Positions 1 to 10,275 of a stretch of 64,000 nt of DNA are shown here, in pieces. Under the pieces are notes generated by a model, which was not told the DNA's origin, did not search any database, and saw only the letters and a list, made by a program, of their open reading frames with translations. Source of the DNA: Hyphomicrobium_A sp963722495 (GTDB taxonomy: Bacteria; Pseudomonadota; Alphaproteobacteria; Rhizobiales; Hyphomicrobiaceae); the NCBI GenBank assembly GCA_963722495.1, contig CAVRND010000027.1, positions 200,028 to 264,027 on the forward strand, written 5' to 3'. The stretch's first letter is position 1. Every line of letters begins with the position of its first letter. A program made the translations under genes and the position numbers.

Positions 1-1064
1 AGATCAGCCAGGTCGACGCCGACAACGTCGCCGAGACGGTCGCCTTGATCAACAAGGTCAAGCCCGACCTCGTCATCAACATGGCGCTTCCCTATCAGGA
101 TCTGCCGATCATGGACGCGTGCCTGGAGACGGGCGTGCACTACCTCGACACCGCCAACTACGAGCCGCGCGATCTCGCCAAGTTCGAGTACTCCTGGCAG
201 TGGAAGTATCAGGACCGCTACAAGGCCAAGGGCATCATGGCCATCCTCGGCTGCGGGTTCGATCCCGGCCAGTCGAACATCTACTGCGCCTACGCGCAGG
301 AGTTCCTGTTCGACACCATCGAGACCATCGACATCGTCGACTGCAACGACGGCAGCCACGGCAAGGCCTTCGCCACCAACTTCAATCCGGAGATCAACCT
401 GCGCGAGGTCACGCAGCGCGGCAAGTATTGGAAGGACGGCAAGTGGATCGACATCGATGCGCTGTCGATCTCGACCATGATCGACTATCCGGAAGTCGGC
501 CCGCGCAAGTCCTACCTCATCTATCACGAGGAGGAGGAGAGCCTCGTCGAGAACATCCGCGGCCTGAAGCAGATCCGCTTCTGGATGACCTTCTCCGACA
601 ACTACATCAAGCATCTCGACGTGCTGCAGAACGTCGGCATGACGCGCATCGACCCCGTGATGTACAAGGGCAACCCGGTCATCCCGATGGAGTTCCTGAA
701 GGAGCTGCTGCCGCCGCCGTCGTCGCTGGGCGAGGGCTACACCGGCCGCACCTCGATCGGCTGCATCTTCACCGGCACCAAGGACGGCAAGCCCAAGCGC
801 GCCATCATCTACAACGTTTGCGAGCACACGCACGCCTACAAGGAGACCGGCGCGCAGGCGGTCTCCTACACCACCGGCGTGCCGCCCGTCGTCGGCGCCA
901 TGATGCTGTTCAATGGCTCGTGGAAGAAGCCGGGCGGCGTCTACAACGTCGAGCAGCTGCCTTCCAAGCCGTTCATGGACGAGATCGGCAAGCAGGGCCT
1001 GCCCTGGCACATGCGCGAGCTGAAGGCGGACGAGCAAGCCGAACTCTTTGCGGTGAAGACGTAG
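1..1064 (+). CDS. Carboxynorspermidine/carboxyspermidine dehydrogenase, 5' end missing
   Basis: This is the C-terminal part of a saccharopine-dehydrogenase-family protein; the frame is open to the left edge of the window, so the Rossmann NADPH-binding start is missing. The family condenses aspartate beta-semialdehyde with a diamine (putrescine or diaminopropane) and reduces the product to carboxyspermidine or carboxynorspermidine in the cytoplasm. Visible family stretches include DLVINMALPYQDLPIMDACL, a GFDPGQSN segment and a C-terminal YTTGVPPVVGAMML segment. The assignment is helped by the next gene, which encodes the decarboxylase of the same pathway. About 230 bp separate them, filled with palindromic sequence, so they may be co-transcribed but are not overlapped. 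Substrate preference (putrescine or diaminopropane) cannot be read from the sequence. It could also be called Lys1-like, but the neighbour makes the polyamine role far more likely. Confidence 0.85.
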   Translation, partial: ISQVDADNVAETVALINKVKPDLVINMALPYQDLPIMDACLETGVHYLDTANYEPRDLAKFEYSWQWKYQDRYKAKGIMAILGCGFDPGQSNIYCAYAQEFLFDTIETIDIVDCNDGSHGKAFATNFNPEINLREVTQRGKYWKDGKWIDIDALSISTMIDYPEVGPRKSYLIYHEEEESLVENIRGLKQIRFWMTFSDNYIKHLDVLQNVGMTRIDPVMYKGNPVIPMEFLKELLPPPSSLGEGYTGRTSIGCIFTGTKDGKPKRAIIYNVCEHTHAYKETGAQAVSYTTGVPPVVGAMMLFNGSWKKPGGVYNVEQLPSKPFMDEIGKQGLPWHMRELKADEQAELFAVKT

Positions 1065-1204
1065 TTTTTCTGACGCGAGTGGACAGAAGCTTTGTATGCG
1101 GCGGACGTAGCGCGAGCTGATGGCCGCGCCTCGGGCGCGGGGCCCCTTGGGCCCTGGCCGCCTTCGGCGGCGAAGTGACGTCTCGGTTGAACCAGACCGG
1201 TCCT

Positions 1205-1264
1205 TAACCTCTCCCCGGTGGGGAGAGGTCGGAGGCGATCGGAGATTGCCTCCGGGTGAGGGGG
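1205..1264. repeat. Palindromic intergenic repeat element
   Basis: Two nested inverted repeats lie here: a 9-bp perfect stem (1208-1216 with 1220-1228, loop GGT) followed by a 6-bp stem (1231-1236 with 1248-1253). The right flank GGGTGAGGGG can pair back towards the left flank. This layout (CTCTCCCC...GGGGAGAGG followed by CCGGGTGAGGGGG) matches the short palindromic repeats commonly scattered between genes in Hyphomicrobiales genomes. There is no T-run, so it is not a classic terminator. A further GC stem-loop sits just upstream at 1157-1171. Confidence 0.6.
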
Positions 1265-1296
1265 CCCTGCGATCGAATGCTTGAGGGTTGTCGCCA

Positions 1297-2436
1297 ATGG
1301 CGCCGAAATTTCCCGCCGACATGCAGACGCCGGCCTATGTCCTCGACATGGCGGCGCTGAAGCGCAACCTCGAAACCGTCGCGCGCATCAAGCGCGAAGC
1401 CGGCTGCAAGATCCTGCTGGCGACCAAGGCGTGGGCGATGCCGGTGGCGTTCCCCCTGATGCGCGAAGTGCTCGACGGCTCGACCGCCAGCGGCGAATAC
1501 GAGGCGCGCCTCGGCCGCGAGGAGTTCGGCAAGGAGGTGCACGTTTATGCGCCCGCCTACTCGCCCGGCGAGGTCGAGCGGCTGACGCAGCTTGCCGACC
1601 ACATCTATTTCAATTCGCCCGAGCAGATCGCGCGCTTCGGCCCCATCGCCAAGGCGGCCGGCGCCCAGATCGGCGCGCGCATCAATCCCGGCTATTCGAA
1701 CGCGACGCTCGGCGGCCCGCTCTACGATCCATGCGCGCCCTGCTCGCGCTTCGGCACCACGCGGGCGCAGATCGACACGCTGCCGTGGGGCGACATCGAC
1801 ATCTTCCACGTCCACGCCTTGTGCGAGAGCCTGGCGGACGGCTCGGTGGGGCTGATCGAGCACGTCGCACGCGAGTTCGCGCCGTACATCCGCCAAGTGA
1901 AGGCGGTGAACTTCGGCGGCGGCCACTTCATCAACAAGCCCGGCTACGACGCCGGCAAGCTCATCGCCGCCATCAAAGCCTTCCGCGCCGAGTTCGGCGT
2001 CGAGGTCATCCTCGAGCCGGGCGGCGGCATCGTCGTCGACGCCGGCTATCTGGTCGCGACGGTCATTGGCCTGCACTGGAACGAGAAGAACATCGCCATC
2101 CTCGACACCTCGGCCAGCTGCCACATGCCGGACGTGATCGAGGTGCCGTACACGCCCGTCGTCATCGGCGCCGACAAGCCGGGCGTTCTCGCGCACGACT
2201 ACATCCTCGGCGGCAAGACGTGCATGACCGGCGACATCATCGGCGAGTACTCGTTCGCCGAGCCGCTGCAGGTCGGCAGCCGCCTCGTGTTCACCGACAT
2301 GATGCAGTACAGCTTCGTCAAGAGCACCGTGTTCAACGGCACGCCGCGGCCCGATCTCGCCATGCTCGACGAGGACGGCAGCTATCGCGTGCTGCGCGCC
2401 TACGGCTACGACGAGTTCCGCCACCTGCTGGGATAG
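1297..2436 (+). CDS. nspC: Carboxynorspermidine decarboxylase
   Basis: A 379-residue PLP-dependent fold-III decarboxylase that removes CO2 from carboxynorspermidine or carboxyspermidine to give norspermidine or spermidine. The PLP lysine lies in LLATKAWAMP near residue 45, a metabolite-binding IFHVHALCE segment lies mid-protein, and the catalytic cysteine motif DTSASCHMPDV lies near residue 272, all typical of NspC. I chose ATG 1297 because GAGG at 1283-1286 is at a usable distance. A TTG at 1288 would add three residues. The gene follows the dehydrogenase of the same pathway, and together they form the aspartate-semialdehyde route that replaces S-adenosylmethionine-dependent spermidine synthesis. 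Length is as expected and there is no sign of damage. Confidence 0.93.
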   Translation: MAPKFPADMQTPAYVLDMAALKRNLETVARIKREAGCKILLATKAWAMPVAFPLMREVLDGSTASGEYEARLGREEFGKEVHVYAPAYSPGEVERLTQLADHIYFNSPEQIARFGPIAKAAGAQIGARINPGYSNATLGGPLYDPCAPCSRFGTTRAQIDTLPWGDIDIFHVHALCESLADGSVGLIEHVAREFAPYIRQVKAVNFGGGHFINKPGYDAGKLIAAIKAFRAEFGVEVILEPGGGIVVDAGYLVATVIGLHWNEKNIAILDTSASCHMPDVIEVPYTPVVIGADKPGVLAHDYILGGKTCMTGDIIGEYSFAEPLQVGSRLVFTDMMQYSFVKSTVFNGTPRPDLAMLDEDGSYRVLRAYGYDEFRHLLG

Positions 2437-2665
2437 TGGCGAGATCGCTCGCAGCTGTCCTAGCAGAAGCTCAGCGATACGCTTGGCGTCGTAGTTACCT
2501 GCTCGCGTTCTCTCACGGAGGGCGGTGAAAAAAAGGAAAGGCATCATCGTTCGCAGAAGGAATGATGTAGGCCGAAGCGTCGGCGGCCATATGTGTAATC
2601 GCCGAGGACATCCCCCGGCGTTGGGCCCAAAGGCGCTGTGTCGGTGACGTAGGCAGTCGCGGCGG

Positions 2666-3491
2666 TCATCGTGTGCGCTTCCATAATTCGTGAGCTTGCT
2701 TCGAGGTCAAGTCCGCAAAGCTTCTAACGACCCATTCTCGACCAGCGTCCATCCACTTTAGGATGTCTACGTCGTCGCCTGAAGCGGGCTTACCGCGCGC
2801 AGTTAACGCCAGCTGTACTAAGTTATCATTCGTTTTCGTGTTCCTTGCCTGCCTACTTGCGAAGTGAAGACGGCCAAGCGAGTTACCCATCAGGAAGGAA
2901 CCCGAGAGCTGAAGCGTCTCGGGTAATGACAAAAACCCATCGGTCCCCTTGCTCCACCACGGAGCTGAACAAGTCGAGGGATTTGCCGAACGCGTCGGGT
3001 TCTTGCCCAATAGGAATGTCATTGACGTAAGTGACTTCGCATTGGTTCACGCGAGGTTCGTCGATGTTCTGTTCCTTCAAGAATGCCTTGAACGCGCTCC
3101 ACTCCTTTTGTAGGCGGGGACGCAGGGTCTTCTCGTATTGAGGGTAGTCCTTCCCACTGTCCAATTTTCGCCAGTTTACGATGAAGCGATCGCGCTGAAT
3201 TTGGATGAGATTGAGGTTCTCCTTGTCCAAGAACCAAAAACGGGTCACGTCAGGATTGAGCACCTGTATTTGGACGCCGGGAGTGACCCAAAATTCCTCG
3301 CCGTATTTCTCCGTCTGCTCCTGGAGAGGTGTTTGGACTTCCGTATTGGGGTACTGATCCTTGATCGCGCTCCAGAAGAGGCCGGCATGCGGAAGCCTCC
3401 ATTTCTCCAGCGGGAAGAACTGGAGGGGAGAAGCCCAACCTCCTGAAATCGGGGGTGCTGGAACTCGGGGGAGCGGACGTTCATCGGCCAT
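2666..3491 (-). CDS. TIGR04255 family protein, frameshifted
   Basis: Two overlapping frames join to one protein of about 270 residues. The N-terminal part (3491 down to about 2890) carries WFLDKENLNLIQIQRDRFIVNW and a central VNQCEVTYVNDIP segment. The C-terminal part carries LVQLALTARGKP and ends with GREWVVRSFADLTS followed by a short basic tail. These are hallmarks of TIGR04255, a sporadically distributed family of unknown function. The break lies between about 2885 and 2940 and is one base. The gene is clearly more A/T-rich than its surroundings (30 of 60 bases G+C at 2821-2880, against 47 of 60 at 1621-1680). It lies directly beyond the 3' end of tRNA-Thr, which suggests horizontal arrival. 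No partner gene is visible. Confidence 0.7.
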
Positions 3492-3648
3492 AGATGGCTA
3501 CAAATCTCTGGACTTAATATGTAGGTTGGCCACCCAACATCCTAGGTCCTGAGGGCTTGTCAATTTTTTCCTTGGCTCGTCCCTACTGAAAGGCCGTCCG
3601 CTACCCCAGCCTCTATCCTGGAGGTGTTGGAAAAAGGCGCTAGAGAAT

Positions 3649-3724
<76 letters not shown>

Positions 3725-3885
3725 TGCCGCGACGCGGGGGTGCCTTATATCGCGGTCCGCGGGCGACGGCCACACCCGACACAACATGCGCGAACGCGTC
3801 GCGACGGGGCGCCGGTTAGCCCTTCTTTATCCATATCCTGACAGGGTGAACGCAGTTGCGTCAGTTCATCAAGTCGAGGTTGCGC

Positions 3886-4248
3886 ATGCGTTTGAAGACT
3901 TTGTTCGCCGCCGTCGGCGTGGCCGTGCTCATGGCCTTCGCCGTCTGCGTTCCCGCCGAAGCCCGTGGCTGGTGCCGGGGCGCTCCGGCCGGCTGGTGCG
4001 GGCCTCAGCCCGTCAGCCACTTCATCTACTACCCCCGCTACTCCAACGTTTATCAGTACGCGACGCTCGTCCCTTATCCGGGCGCCTACCGCTACATGCC
4101 GTACGGCTACGACCAGCGCTACTATCGCCCGTACGGACAGTACGCGCGCCGCTACTGGCGGCCGCGGCGTGCCTATGGCCCGGCTGTCGTCGCTTATCCG
4201 GTGGCGGCTCCCGCTCCTGGCTGCTGCGCCGGCGGTTACCTGAAGTAA
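3886..4248 (+). CDS. Small secreted Tyr/Pro/Arg-rich protein
   Basis: A 120-residue protein with a clear Sec signal peptide (MRLKTLFAAVGVAVLMAF followed by a likely cleavage after AEA). The mature part is low in complexity and rich in Tyr, Pro and Arg, with repeated YRPYG-like motifs and a CC near the end. I chose ATG 3886 because GAGG at 3876-3879 is well spaced; an upstream TTG at 3856 would add ten residues and spoil the signal peptide. Such small Tyr-rich exported proteins are common hypotheticals in Hyphomicrobiales. No function is known to me. It is convergent with rlmB. Confidence 0.7.
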   Translation: MRLKTLFAAVGVAVLMAFAVCVPAEARGWCRGAPAGWCGPQPVSHFIYYPRYSNVYQYATLVPYPGAYRYMPYGYDQRYYRPYGQYARRYWRPRRAYGPAVVAYPVAAPAPGCCAGGYLK

Positions 4249-4352
4249 GCCATCCGCAAAGCTCGGCGGATCAGGACCCTGCGACTGGACTGGCGAGCGT
4301 TGCACGATGACGAGGGCGATGGACGAAGGTCCGTCGCCCTCGTGCGTTTGCG

Positions 4353-5216
4353 CTAGCGCTGGGCGCGCTTCCAGGCGGCGTGATGCAGGCTGATGGCGGC
4401 CGCGTTCGACACGTTGAGGCTGCCGATGGGGCCGCTGGTGGCGATGCGGCACGAGGCGGTCGCAGCTGTTGCGCGATAATTCGCGCAGGCCCTTGCCCTC
4501 GGCGCCGAGCAGCAGCGCGAAGCGGCCCGTCAGCGGCTCGTTCTCGATCAGGTGCTGGGCTTCGCCGTCGAGGCCGAGGATGGTGCAGAAGTGCTCCTTC
4601 AACTCGGCGATGGCGCGCGCCAGGTTCTGCACCAGCGCGACGGGGACCAGCTCCAGCGCCCCCGAGGCGGATTTGGCCAGGGCGCCGTCGAGCGGCGGGC
4701 TGTGGCGGCGCGTCATGATGAGGCCCGCGGCGCCGAATACTGCGGCCGAGCGCAGGATGGCGCCGACGTTGTGAGGGTCGGTCACCTGGTCGAGGACGAT
4801 GAGCGGGCCGGCGTTCGGCGCGTTCGGCGAGGTCGGCGATGTCGGGCTCGTCCAGCGGCTCGGTCTCGAGCAGCACGCCCTGGTGGACGGTGTCCTCGCC
4901 CAGCAGGCGGTCGAGATCGCGCGGCGAGACGCGCTCAGGGGCCAGCTGGCGCGCGGTGACGGCCTCGCTGAGCCGGTTTTCGGCGTTCTCGGTCATCTTG
5001 CAGGCGCACGACCTTGCGGCGCTCGTTGCGCAGCGCCGCCTCGACGGCATGGACGCCGAAAAGCTCGACGCGGCCCTCATCGAACGGGCGTCGCTCGGGG
5101 CGTTGCGGGCGCGCTGGGCCGCGCTCGCCGCGGCCGCCCTCACGGCTGCCTGGGGCGCCATCACGGCCGCCGGGTGGCCGCTGACCGTAGTGCCGGCGTG
5201 GGGATGTCGGTTTCAT
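4353..5216 (-). CDS. rlmB: TrmH/SpoU-family rRNA 2'-O-methyltransferase (RlmB-like), frameshifted
   Basis: A SAM-dependent SPOUT methyltransferase, expected to methylate the 2'-O of a guanosine in 23S rRNA. The pieces read in order: basic Gly/Arg-rich leader, substrate-binding domain (ELFGVHAVEAALRNERRKVV, then SPRDLDRLLGEDTVHQGV), catalytic domain (VTDPHNVGAILRSAAVFGA, LLGAEGKGLREL) and the SPOUT knot end (TSGPIGSLNVSNAAAISLH). Three one-base breaks near 4998, 4815 and 4455 split it. The last is an extra C in the codons for RLVRIATSG. The start at 5216 is a best guess, since an in-frame upstream codon exists at 5288. tRNA-Tyr lies divergently beside it. Each conserved motif is intact, so sequencing error is more likely than decay. 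Confidence 0.85.
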
Positions 5217-5397
5217 GGGCTTTAGGGTGCGGGGCTGGGATGGGAGCTGCGGCTCGGTGCAAGGGCGCGCATCCTGCCGCTTTTCCATTTGACATCCAAG
5301 GGGTCCGTGAGGATAAACGCGTCCGCCCTGCCGCTCTCATGCGCGGGGCGATTTCATTTAGGGGCTAGGGAAGCCCCGGAGTGAAATTCTGGTGCGG

Positions 5398-5482
5398 GGA
5401 GAGGTGCCCGAGTGGCTAAAGGGGACGGACTGTAAATCCGTTGGCTTCGCCTACGCTGGTTCGAATCCAGCCCTCTCCACCA
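5398..5482 (+). tRNA. tRNA-Tyr (anticodon GTA)
   Basis: An 85-nt class II tRNA: acceptor GGAGAGG/CCTCTCC, D-arm with GCCCGAGTGGCTAAAGGGG, anticodon loop CTGTAAA (anticodon GTA), a long variable arm (TTGGCTTCGCCTA region), T-arm GGTTCGAATCC and an encoded CCA at 5480-5482. It stands divergent to rlmB. The next translation-related RNA gene, tRNA-Gly, is 51 kb away. Confidence 0.97.
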
Positions 5483-5497
5483 TCCCCCCTTAGGCCT

Positions 5498-6961
5498 CTA
5501 AGCGTCGTTGTAGGCGCGCTCGCCGTGGTCGGTCAGGTCGAGGCCGATGCGCTCGCCGTCGTAGGTCGGGCGCAGGCCGATGGTCAGGTCGAGCACCAGG
5601 TAGATGATGGCCGAGCCGAAGCCGGACCACACCAGCGTCAGCAGGATGGCCTTGCACTGCGCGATCATCTGCGTGGCCATGTCGTAGGTGGCCACCGCCT
5701 CGCCCGGCCGCGTCACATAGTCGGCGACGCCCGTGCCGCCGAGGTGCGGGTTGACCAGCAGGCCGGTGCCGAGCGCGCCGATGATGCCGCCGATGCAATG
5801 GACGCCGAACACATCGAGGCTGTCGTCGTAGCCGAGCGCGCTCTTCACAGCGGTGCAGAAGAAGAAGCAGACGACGCCGGTGACGACGCCGAGCGCCAGC
5901 GCGCCCATCGGCCCGGCGAATCCGGAGGCGGGCGTCACCGCCACCAGGCCGGCGACGGCGCCGGTGGTGAGCCCGAGCAGCGTCGGCTTACCTTTGGTGG
6001 CCCACTCGGCGAACATCCAGGAGAGCGCCGACGTCGCCGTGGCGCCGAACGTGTTGCCCATGGCCAGCGCCGCCGTGCCGTTGGCCTCGAGGTTCGAGCC
6101 GCAGTTGAAGCCGAACCAGCCGACCCACAGCAGCGAGGCGCCGACCATCGCCAGACGTCAGGGAATGCGGCGGCATGGGCTCGCGCCCGTAGCCCACGCG
6201 CGGGCCCGAGGATCAGCGCGCCGACGAGCGCGGCGATGCCGGCATTGGTGTGCACGACGGTGCCGCCGGCGAAGTCGATGGCGCCCCATTGGAAGGCGAG
6301 GCCGGCATCGCGCAGGACCTGCGCCGAGGTGGCTCTGCGCGTCGATCTTGGCGAGGCCGCGAGGTCTGCGCCACCTCGCGCGCGGCGTTGGCGATGGCAT
6401 CGGGGCCCGCCCAGTACCAGACCATGTGCGCGATGGGGAAATAGACGAACGTCACCCAGAGGATCATGAAGACGATCAGCGCGGAGAACTTCATGCGCTC
6501 GGCGAAGGCGCCGACGATCAGCGCCGGCGTGATGGCGGCGAAAGTCATCTGGAACCAGACGTAGGCGTACTCGGGCACATAGACGCCGTTGGAGAACGTC
6601 GCCGCTTCCGAGCTCGGCGTCACGCCGCGCAGGAATGCCTTCGACAGCCCGCCGATCCAGTCGTTGAACTGGCCGCCGTTGGTGAACGTGAGGCTGTAGC
6701 CGTAGAGCATCCAGAGGACGCACACGAGGCAGACGATCGTGAACACCTGCATCAGCATGCTGATGGCGTTCTTGGTGCGCACGAGGCCGCAGTAGAACAG
6801 CGCCAGGCCCGGGATGGTCATCAGCAGGACCAGCACGGTCGACAGCATCAGGAAGCCGTGTCGCCCTTGTCGGGCGCTGCCAGCGCCGCCGTCGGCGCGA
6901 GCGCGAGTGCAACGCTCAACGGCAAGCTTGTCGCGGACGATGCGTTGACCCGCAGCATCAT
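5498..6961 (-). CDS. amtB: Ammonium channel AmtB, frameshifted
   Basis: An ammonium/ammonia channel of the inner membrane, about 485 residues when the frames are joined. It starts at ATG 6961 behind GGGGGAGACG, with a cleavable signal peptide (LPLSVALALAPTAALA) as in many bacterial Amt proteins. Family motifs follow in order: LVLLMTIPGLALFYCGLVRT, YVWFQMTFAAITPALIVGAF, FAGGTVVHTNAG, WFGFNCGSN and DVFGVHCIGGIIGALGTG, including pore histidines in the VHTNAG and VHCIGG segments. Breaks lie near 6855 (one T missing), 6370, 6195 and 6150. No glnK/glnB gene is adjacent, which is unusual since amtB normally follows glnK. I looked for a sigma-54 promoter upstream and found no correctly spaced GG-N10-GC. 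Confidence 0.88.
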
Positions 6962-7215
6962 CTTCGTCTCCCCCGAGGCGCGATCTGTCGCGCTGACATT
7001 AGCTGCGTGCGCGAACAGAAACGACACCCACCACTGCTCGCATTTGAGCACGCTGCTTTAAATGAAGTCAGCACAGCAACTTACCGCGGCCACAAATCGC
7101 ACCTACGAATAGTTTTGCACATGCGAGAACGTTTTTCGTTACTGATTTCGATTGCACCATTCGTAGTGGGAAACGTCGTCTGCGATTTTTGCGACGCGCT
7201 GATGGGACAAACGGC

Positions 7216-7969
7216 ATGGGGCGCCGTGACGAGCCAGAACTAGACGAGCTTTCGAAGCTGCTGCGGCGCCTCGAGACGATGGAGGTCTGCGCCCAAGCAC
7301 GAGAGTGCGCGCAAAGCCGGAGCCGGACGAGGCGCAGCCGCAGCCCGAATATGTCGGCGCATTGCGCGGCGCCGCGCCCGCCAAGATCTCCGATGGCCGC
7401 AGCGGATCGTGCATACGATGCGCGTCCGTATCGGGCGCACGAGACACCAGCCGCCAGCCGAGAAGAGCGGGCGACTCGTCGAGCACCTCGGCAATCGTCA
7501 TCGGTGCAGCGACGGCGGCCGCGGTGTCGTCGGTCATCGTTGCCGGACTGGTGCTGTGGACCAACGGCGGCCAGCAGAGCGACGGCGAGCGCCGGCTGAC
7601 CTTCTACGCGCCGTCCGAGCCGGCTCGAACGCAACGTCCCGAGCCCGAGGGCGGCTGCGCCCGGCGGTTCGGCCCAGCACGGATACGTCGCCGCCGACGA
7701 ATGCACAGGCGCTGTTGCAGCGCGCCGACGTCTACCTGCGCAGCGGCAAGCCCGGCGAGGCGCGGGTCGTGCTGGAGCAGGCCGCGCAGCTCGGCTCGGG
7801 CGTCGCCGCCCTGACGCTCGGCGCCATGTACGATCCGGGCCGTGCCACCCAATTCACCAATCTCGGGCTTAAAGCCGATCCGACGATCGCGCGTGTCTGG
7901 TACGAGCGCGCCAAGGATCTCGGCGTCGCCGAGGCAAACGACCGCTTGGCGGAACTCGCCGCGCGATGA
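7216..7969 (+). CDS. Membrane-anchored TPR/Sel1-like protein, frameshifted
   Basis: About 250 residues once two frame breaks (near 7300 and 7650) are allowed. The N-terminal part is cytoplasmic and starts MGRRDEPELDELSKLLRRLE. It is followed by a Pro/Ala-rich segment, one transmembrane helix (AIVIGAATAAAVSSVIVAGL) and a C-terminal helical-repeat part with ALLQRADVYLRSGKPGEAR and VWYERAKDLGVAEANDRLAE, typical of TPR/Sel1 units. Such single-pass proteins often serve as scaffolds. It lies 91 bp upstream of two dynamin-like GTPase genes on the same strand, which suggests a shared function. The exact N-terminal half is uncertain because more than one frame is plausible there. Confidence 0.55.
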
Positions 7970-8060
7970 CGCAGTCGGGGTGATCGGGCCGCGGGGACGG
8001 ATCGGCCCGATCACATAGTTAACGCCATTAGTTCGGAGTTGGCGCATGGGGGAAGGTTAC

Positions 8061-10275
8061 ATGAACGGCGCGCGTGCGCTTGGCCTCGGGCCGGCGGTGC
8101 GCGTGCCTCGGCCGCTCGAGCCCGAGGGCGTGGGCGCCGCGCTGGCGTCGGCGCAGAAGCAGATCGTCAACTGCGGGCGCTCGCTCGCCGGTCTCGTCGA
8201 GCCGGCCGGCCAGGCACTCATCGGCGAGGCGATCAACCGCCTCGACCAGCAGGTGTTCCGCGTCGCCGTCGTCGGGCAGATCAAGTCCGGCAAAAGCTCG
8301 TTCATCAATGCCTTCGTGCGCCAGCCGCGGCTGCTGCCGACCGACGTGACGCCGTGGACGACCACCGTCACGCACCTGCACTTCGGAGAGGCGGCGCCGG
8401 GATCAGCGCGGCCTCGTTCCAGTTCTTCTCCGCCGCCGAATGGCACGATCTCGCCAACGGCGACCGGCGCGTGCGCGAGCTGGTGCAGCGCCTGGATCCG
8501 AACTTCGAGCCGGATCTGCTGCGCCGCCACGTCGAAGCGATGAAGCAGCGCGCCGTCATGCGGCTGGGCGCCGATTTCGCCGAACTGCTCGGCAGCGCGC
8601 ACAGCTTCGAGACCTTCAACACGGAGTTGCTGGCGCGCTACGTGTGCTCGGGCGACTTCGCCGGCAAGTCGACAGCTCGGCCAGTATGCCGACATCACCA
8701 AGCAGGCAGATCTCTATTTCGACCAGGGGCCGTTTGCCTTTCCCGTCACCCTCACCGACACGCCGGGCACCAACGATCCGTTCCTCATTCGCGACGAGAT
8801 CACCCGCCGCAGCCTCGAATGCGCCGACCTCTACATCGTCGTGCTCACCGCGCGCCAGCCGCTGTCGGATGCGGACGTCAATCTCATGCGCCTCATGCAC
8901 GGCCTGAACAGCGACCGCATCATCGTGCTTCGTCAACCGCGTCGATGACTTCGCCGACGTCGGTTACGACCTCGCCGAAGTGTTGATGTACGTCGAGCAG
9001 AAGCTGGAGGCCAACTTCCCGGGCGCGCGCATCCCAATCATCGCCGGCAGCGCCGCGTGGGCCAACGGCGCGCTCAAAGGGGACGATGAAACGCTCCACC
9101 GGCTGGTGCAGCGTTCCTCTTCGAAATACCTCTCGGATATGGGGCTCGTGCAACCGCGCGATTTGCAACCGGAGGCGCTGGGCGAGCCCGGCGTCCGCGA
9201 GCGGCTGCGCGGCGCGTTTTACGCCGCGTCTGGCCTTCCGGCGATGTATCGCGTCGTCGCCGAGTGCATGGGCTCCAGTCAGGCGGCGCTCACCCAGATG
9301 CAAACGGCGCGCTGGTTCGGCGACATGGCAAGCGCTAGTGCGAAGGCCGCGAACTTCGAGTTGGAATCTTCGCGCTCCGAGGTGCCCGCGGACGCGATGC
9401 GCGGTCGCCGACAAACGCATCGCGCTCGAGCGCGAGACGAGCGTGCTCGACGAGGTCGCCGCGAACGTTGAGCGATCGGCCAAGCACATCGAGACGCAAT
9501 TCTCTGCCATCATTGGCGAGGAAATGATCGCGCTGCGTCGCGCATTGCAGGCCGTCGTCGACTTCCATGCCGCCAAGGAGCGTGACGTTCTTATCGCGAC
9601 CCTCGAAGCAGGGCGGGCGCCGCCCACGTGGACGCTCGAAGGCGTCGCACTGCGGCGCGCGATGGCGGCGGAGTTCAAGGATTGCTTCGACGTCGCGGCG
9701 ACGCGCGTGCTTGAGCTGCAGGGCAAGGTGGCGCCCGAGCTGGCGCGGCTCATGAGCCTGATCGCGCCGGAGATGGCGATGCCGGCCGAGCCCGAGAAGC
9801 GGCTTGCTGCTCATTCCGCCTCCGTCGATGGCGGCGCTCAGCCGGTTCGTCGCCTTGGACATCGAGGAATTCGTGGTGGACCTCGCTGTGGAAGGGCCGC
9901 ACCTCCGTCAGCGCCTACGGGGAGCAGATCGAAAATCTGATCAAAACCGAGTTCCAGCCCGTCGCCGACGGTCTCGCCGAAACCGCTGAGCGCGTATTGA
10001 CTACATACGCGATGACCTCGTCGAAATGGTCGTTCGGCCTTTGCGTCAACATCATTCAGGCCGTCACACGGCGGCGCGTGCAGTTGATCGGCAAGCTCGG
10101 CGGCGATGAGCGCATGCCTGCCGCCGGGAGCGGCGATCCGGCGCCCGAGCGCAAGCAACAGGTGCAGACCTTATCGGATCGGCTGAAGCGCTGTGGCGCC
10201 TTGAACCATCAATTTGAGATCATCGTGCATGATCTCGGCACGCGCCTGCAGCGGCAGCCGGAGATGGCACAATGA
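8061..10275 (+). CDS. Dynamin-like GTPase 1, frameshifted
   Basis: A large GTPase of about 735 residues. G1 is VVGQIKSGKSSFINAF near residue 75, G3 is TLTDTPGTNDP, and a G4-like FVNRVDDF follows. A long helical region comes next (LERETSVLDEVAANVE, then VDFHAAKERDVLIATLEAG), ending with an amphipathic C-terminal part. This matches bacterial dynamin-like proteins, which remodel or bind membranes using GTP. About six one-base breaks split it (near 8400, 8670, 8928, 9410, 9820 and 9900), with conserved protein on both sides of each. ATG 8061 is preferred over 8046 because GGGGGAAGG stands just before it. The stop overlaps the start of the second GTPase (ATGA), so the two are almost certainly co-translated. 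Confidence 0.75.

Noticed and set aside
6962..7215. Sigma-54 promoter or NtrC site upstream of amtB
   Set aside because: The best GG...GC pair (TGGCCGCGGTAAGTTGCT on the minus strand) has 12 rather than 10 bases between the invariant GG and GC, and the TGCACCA element lacks a matching second half.
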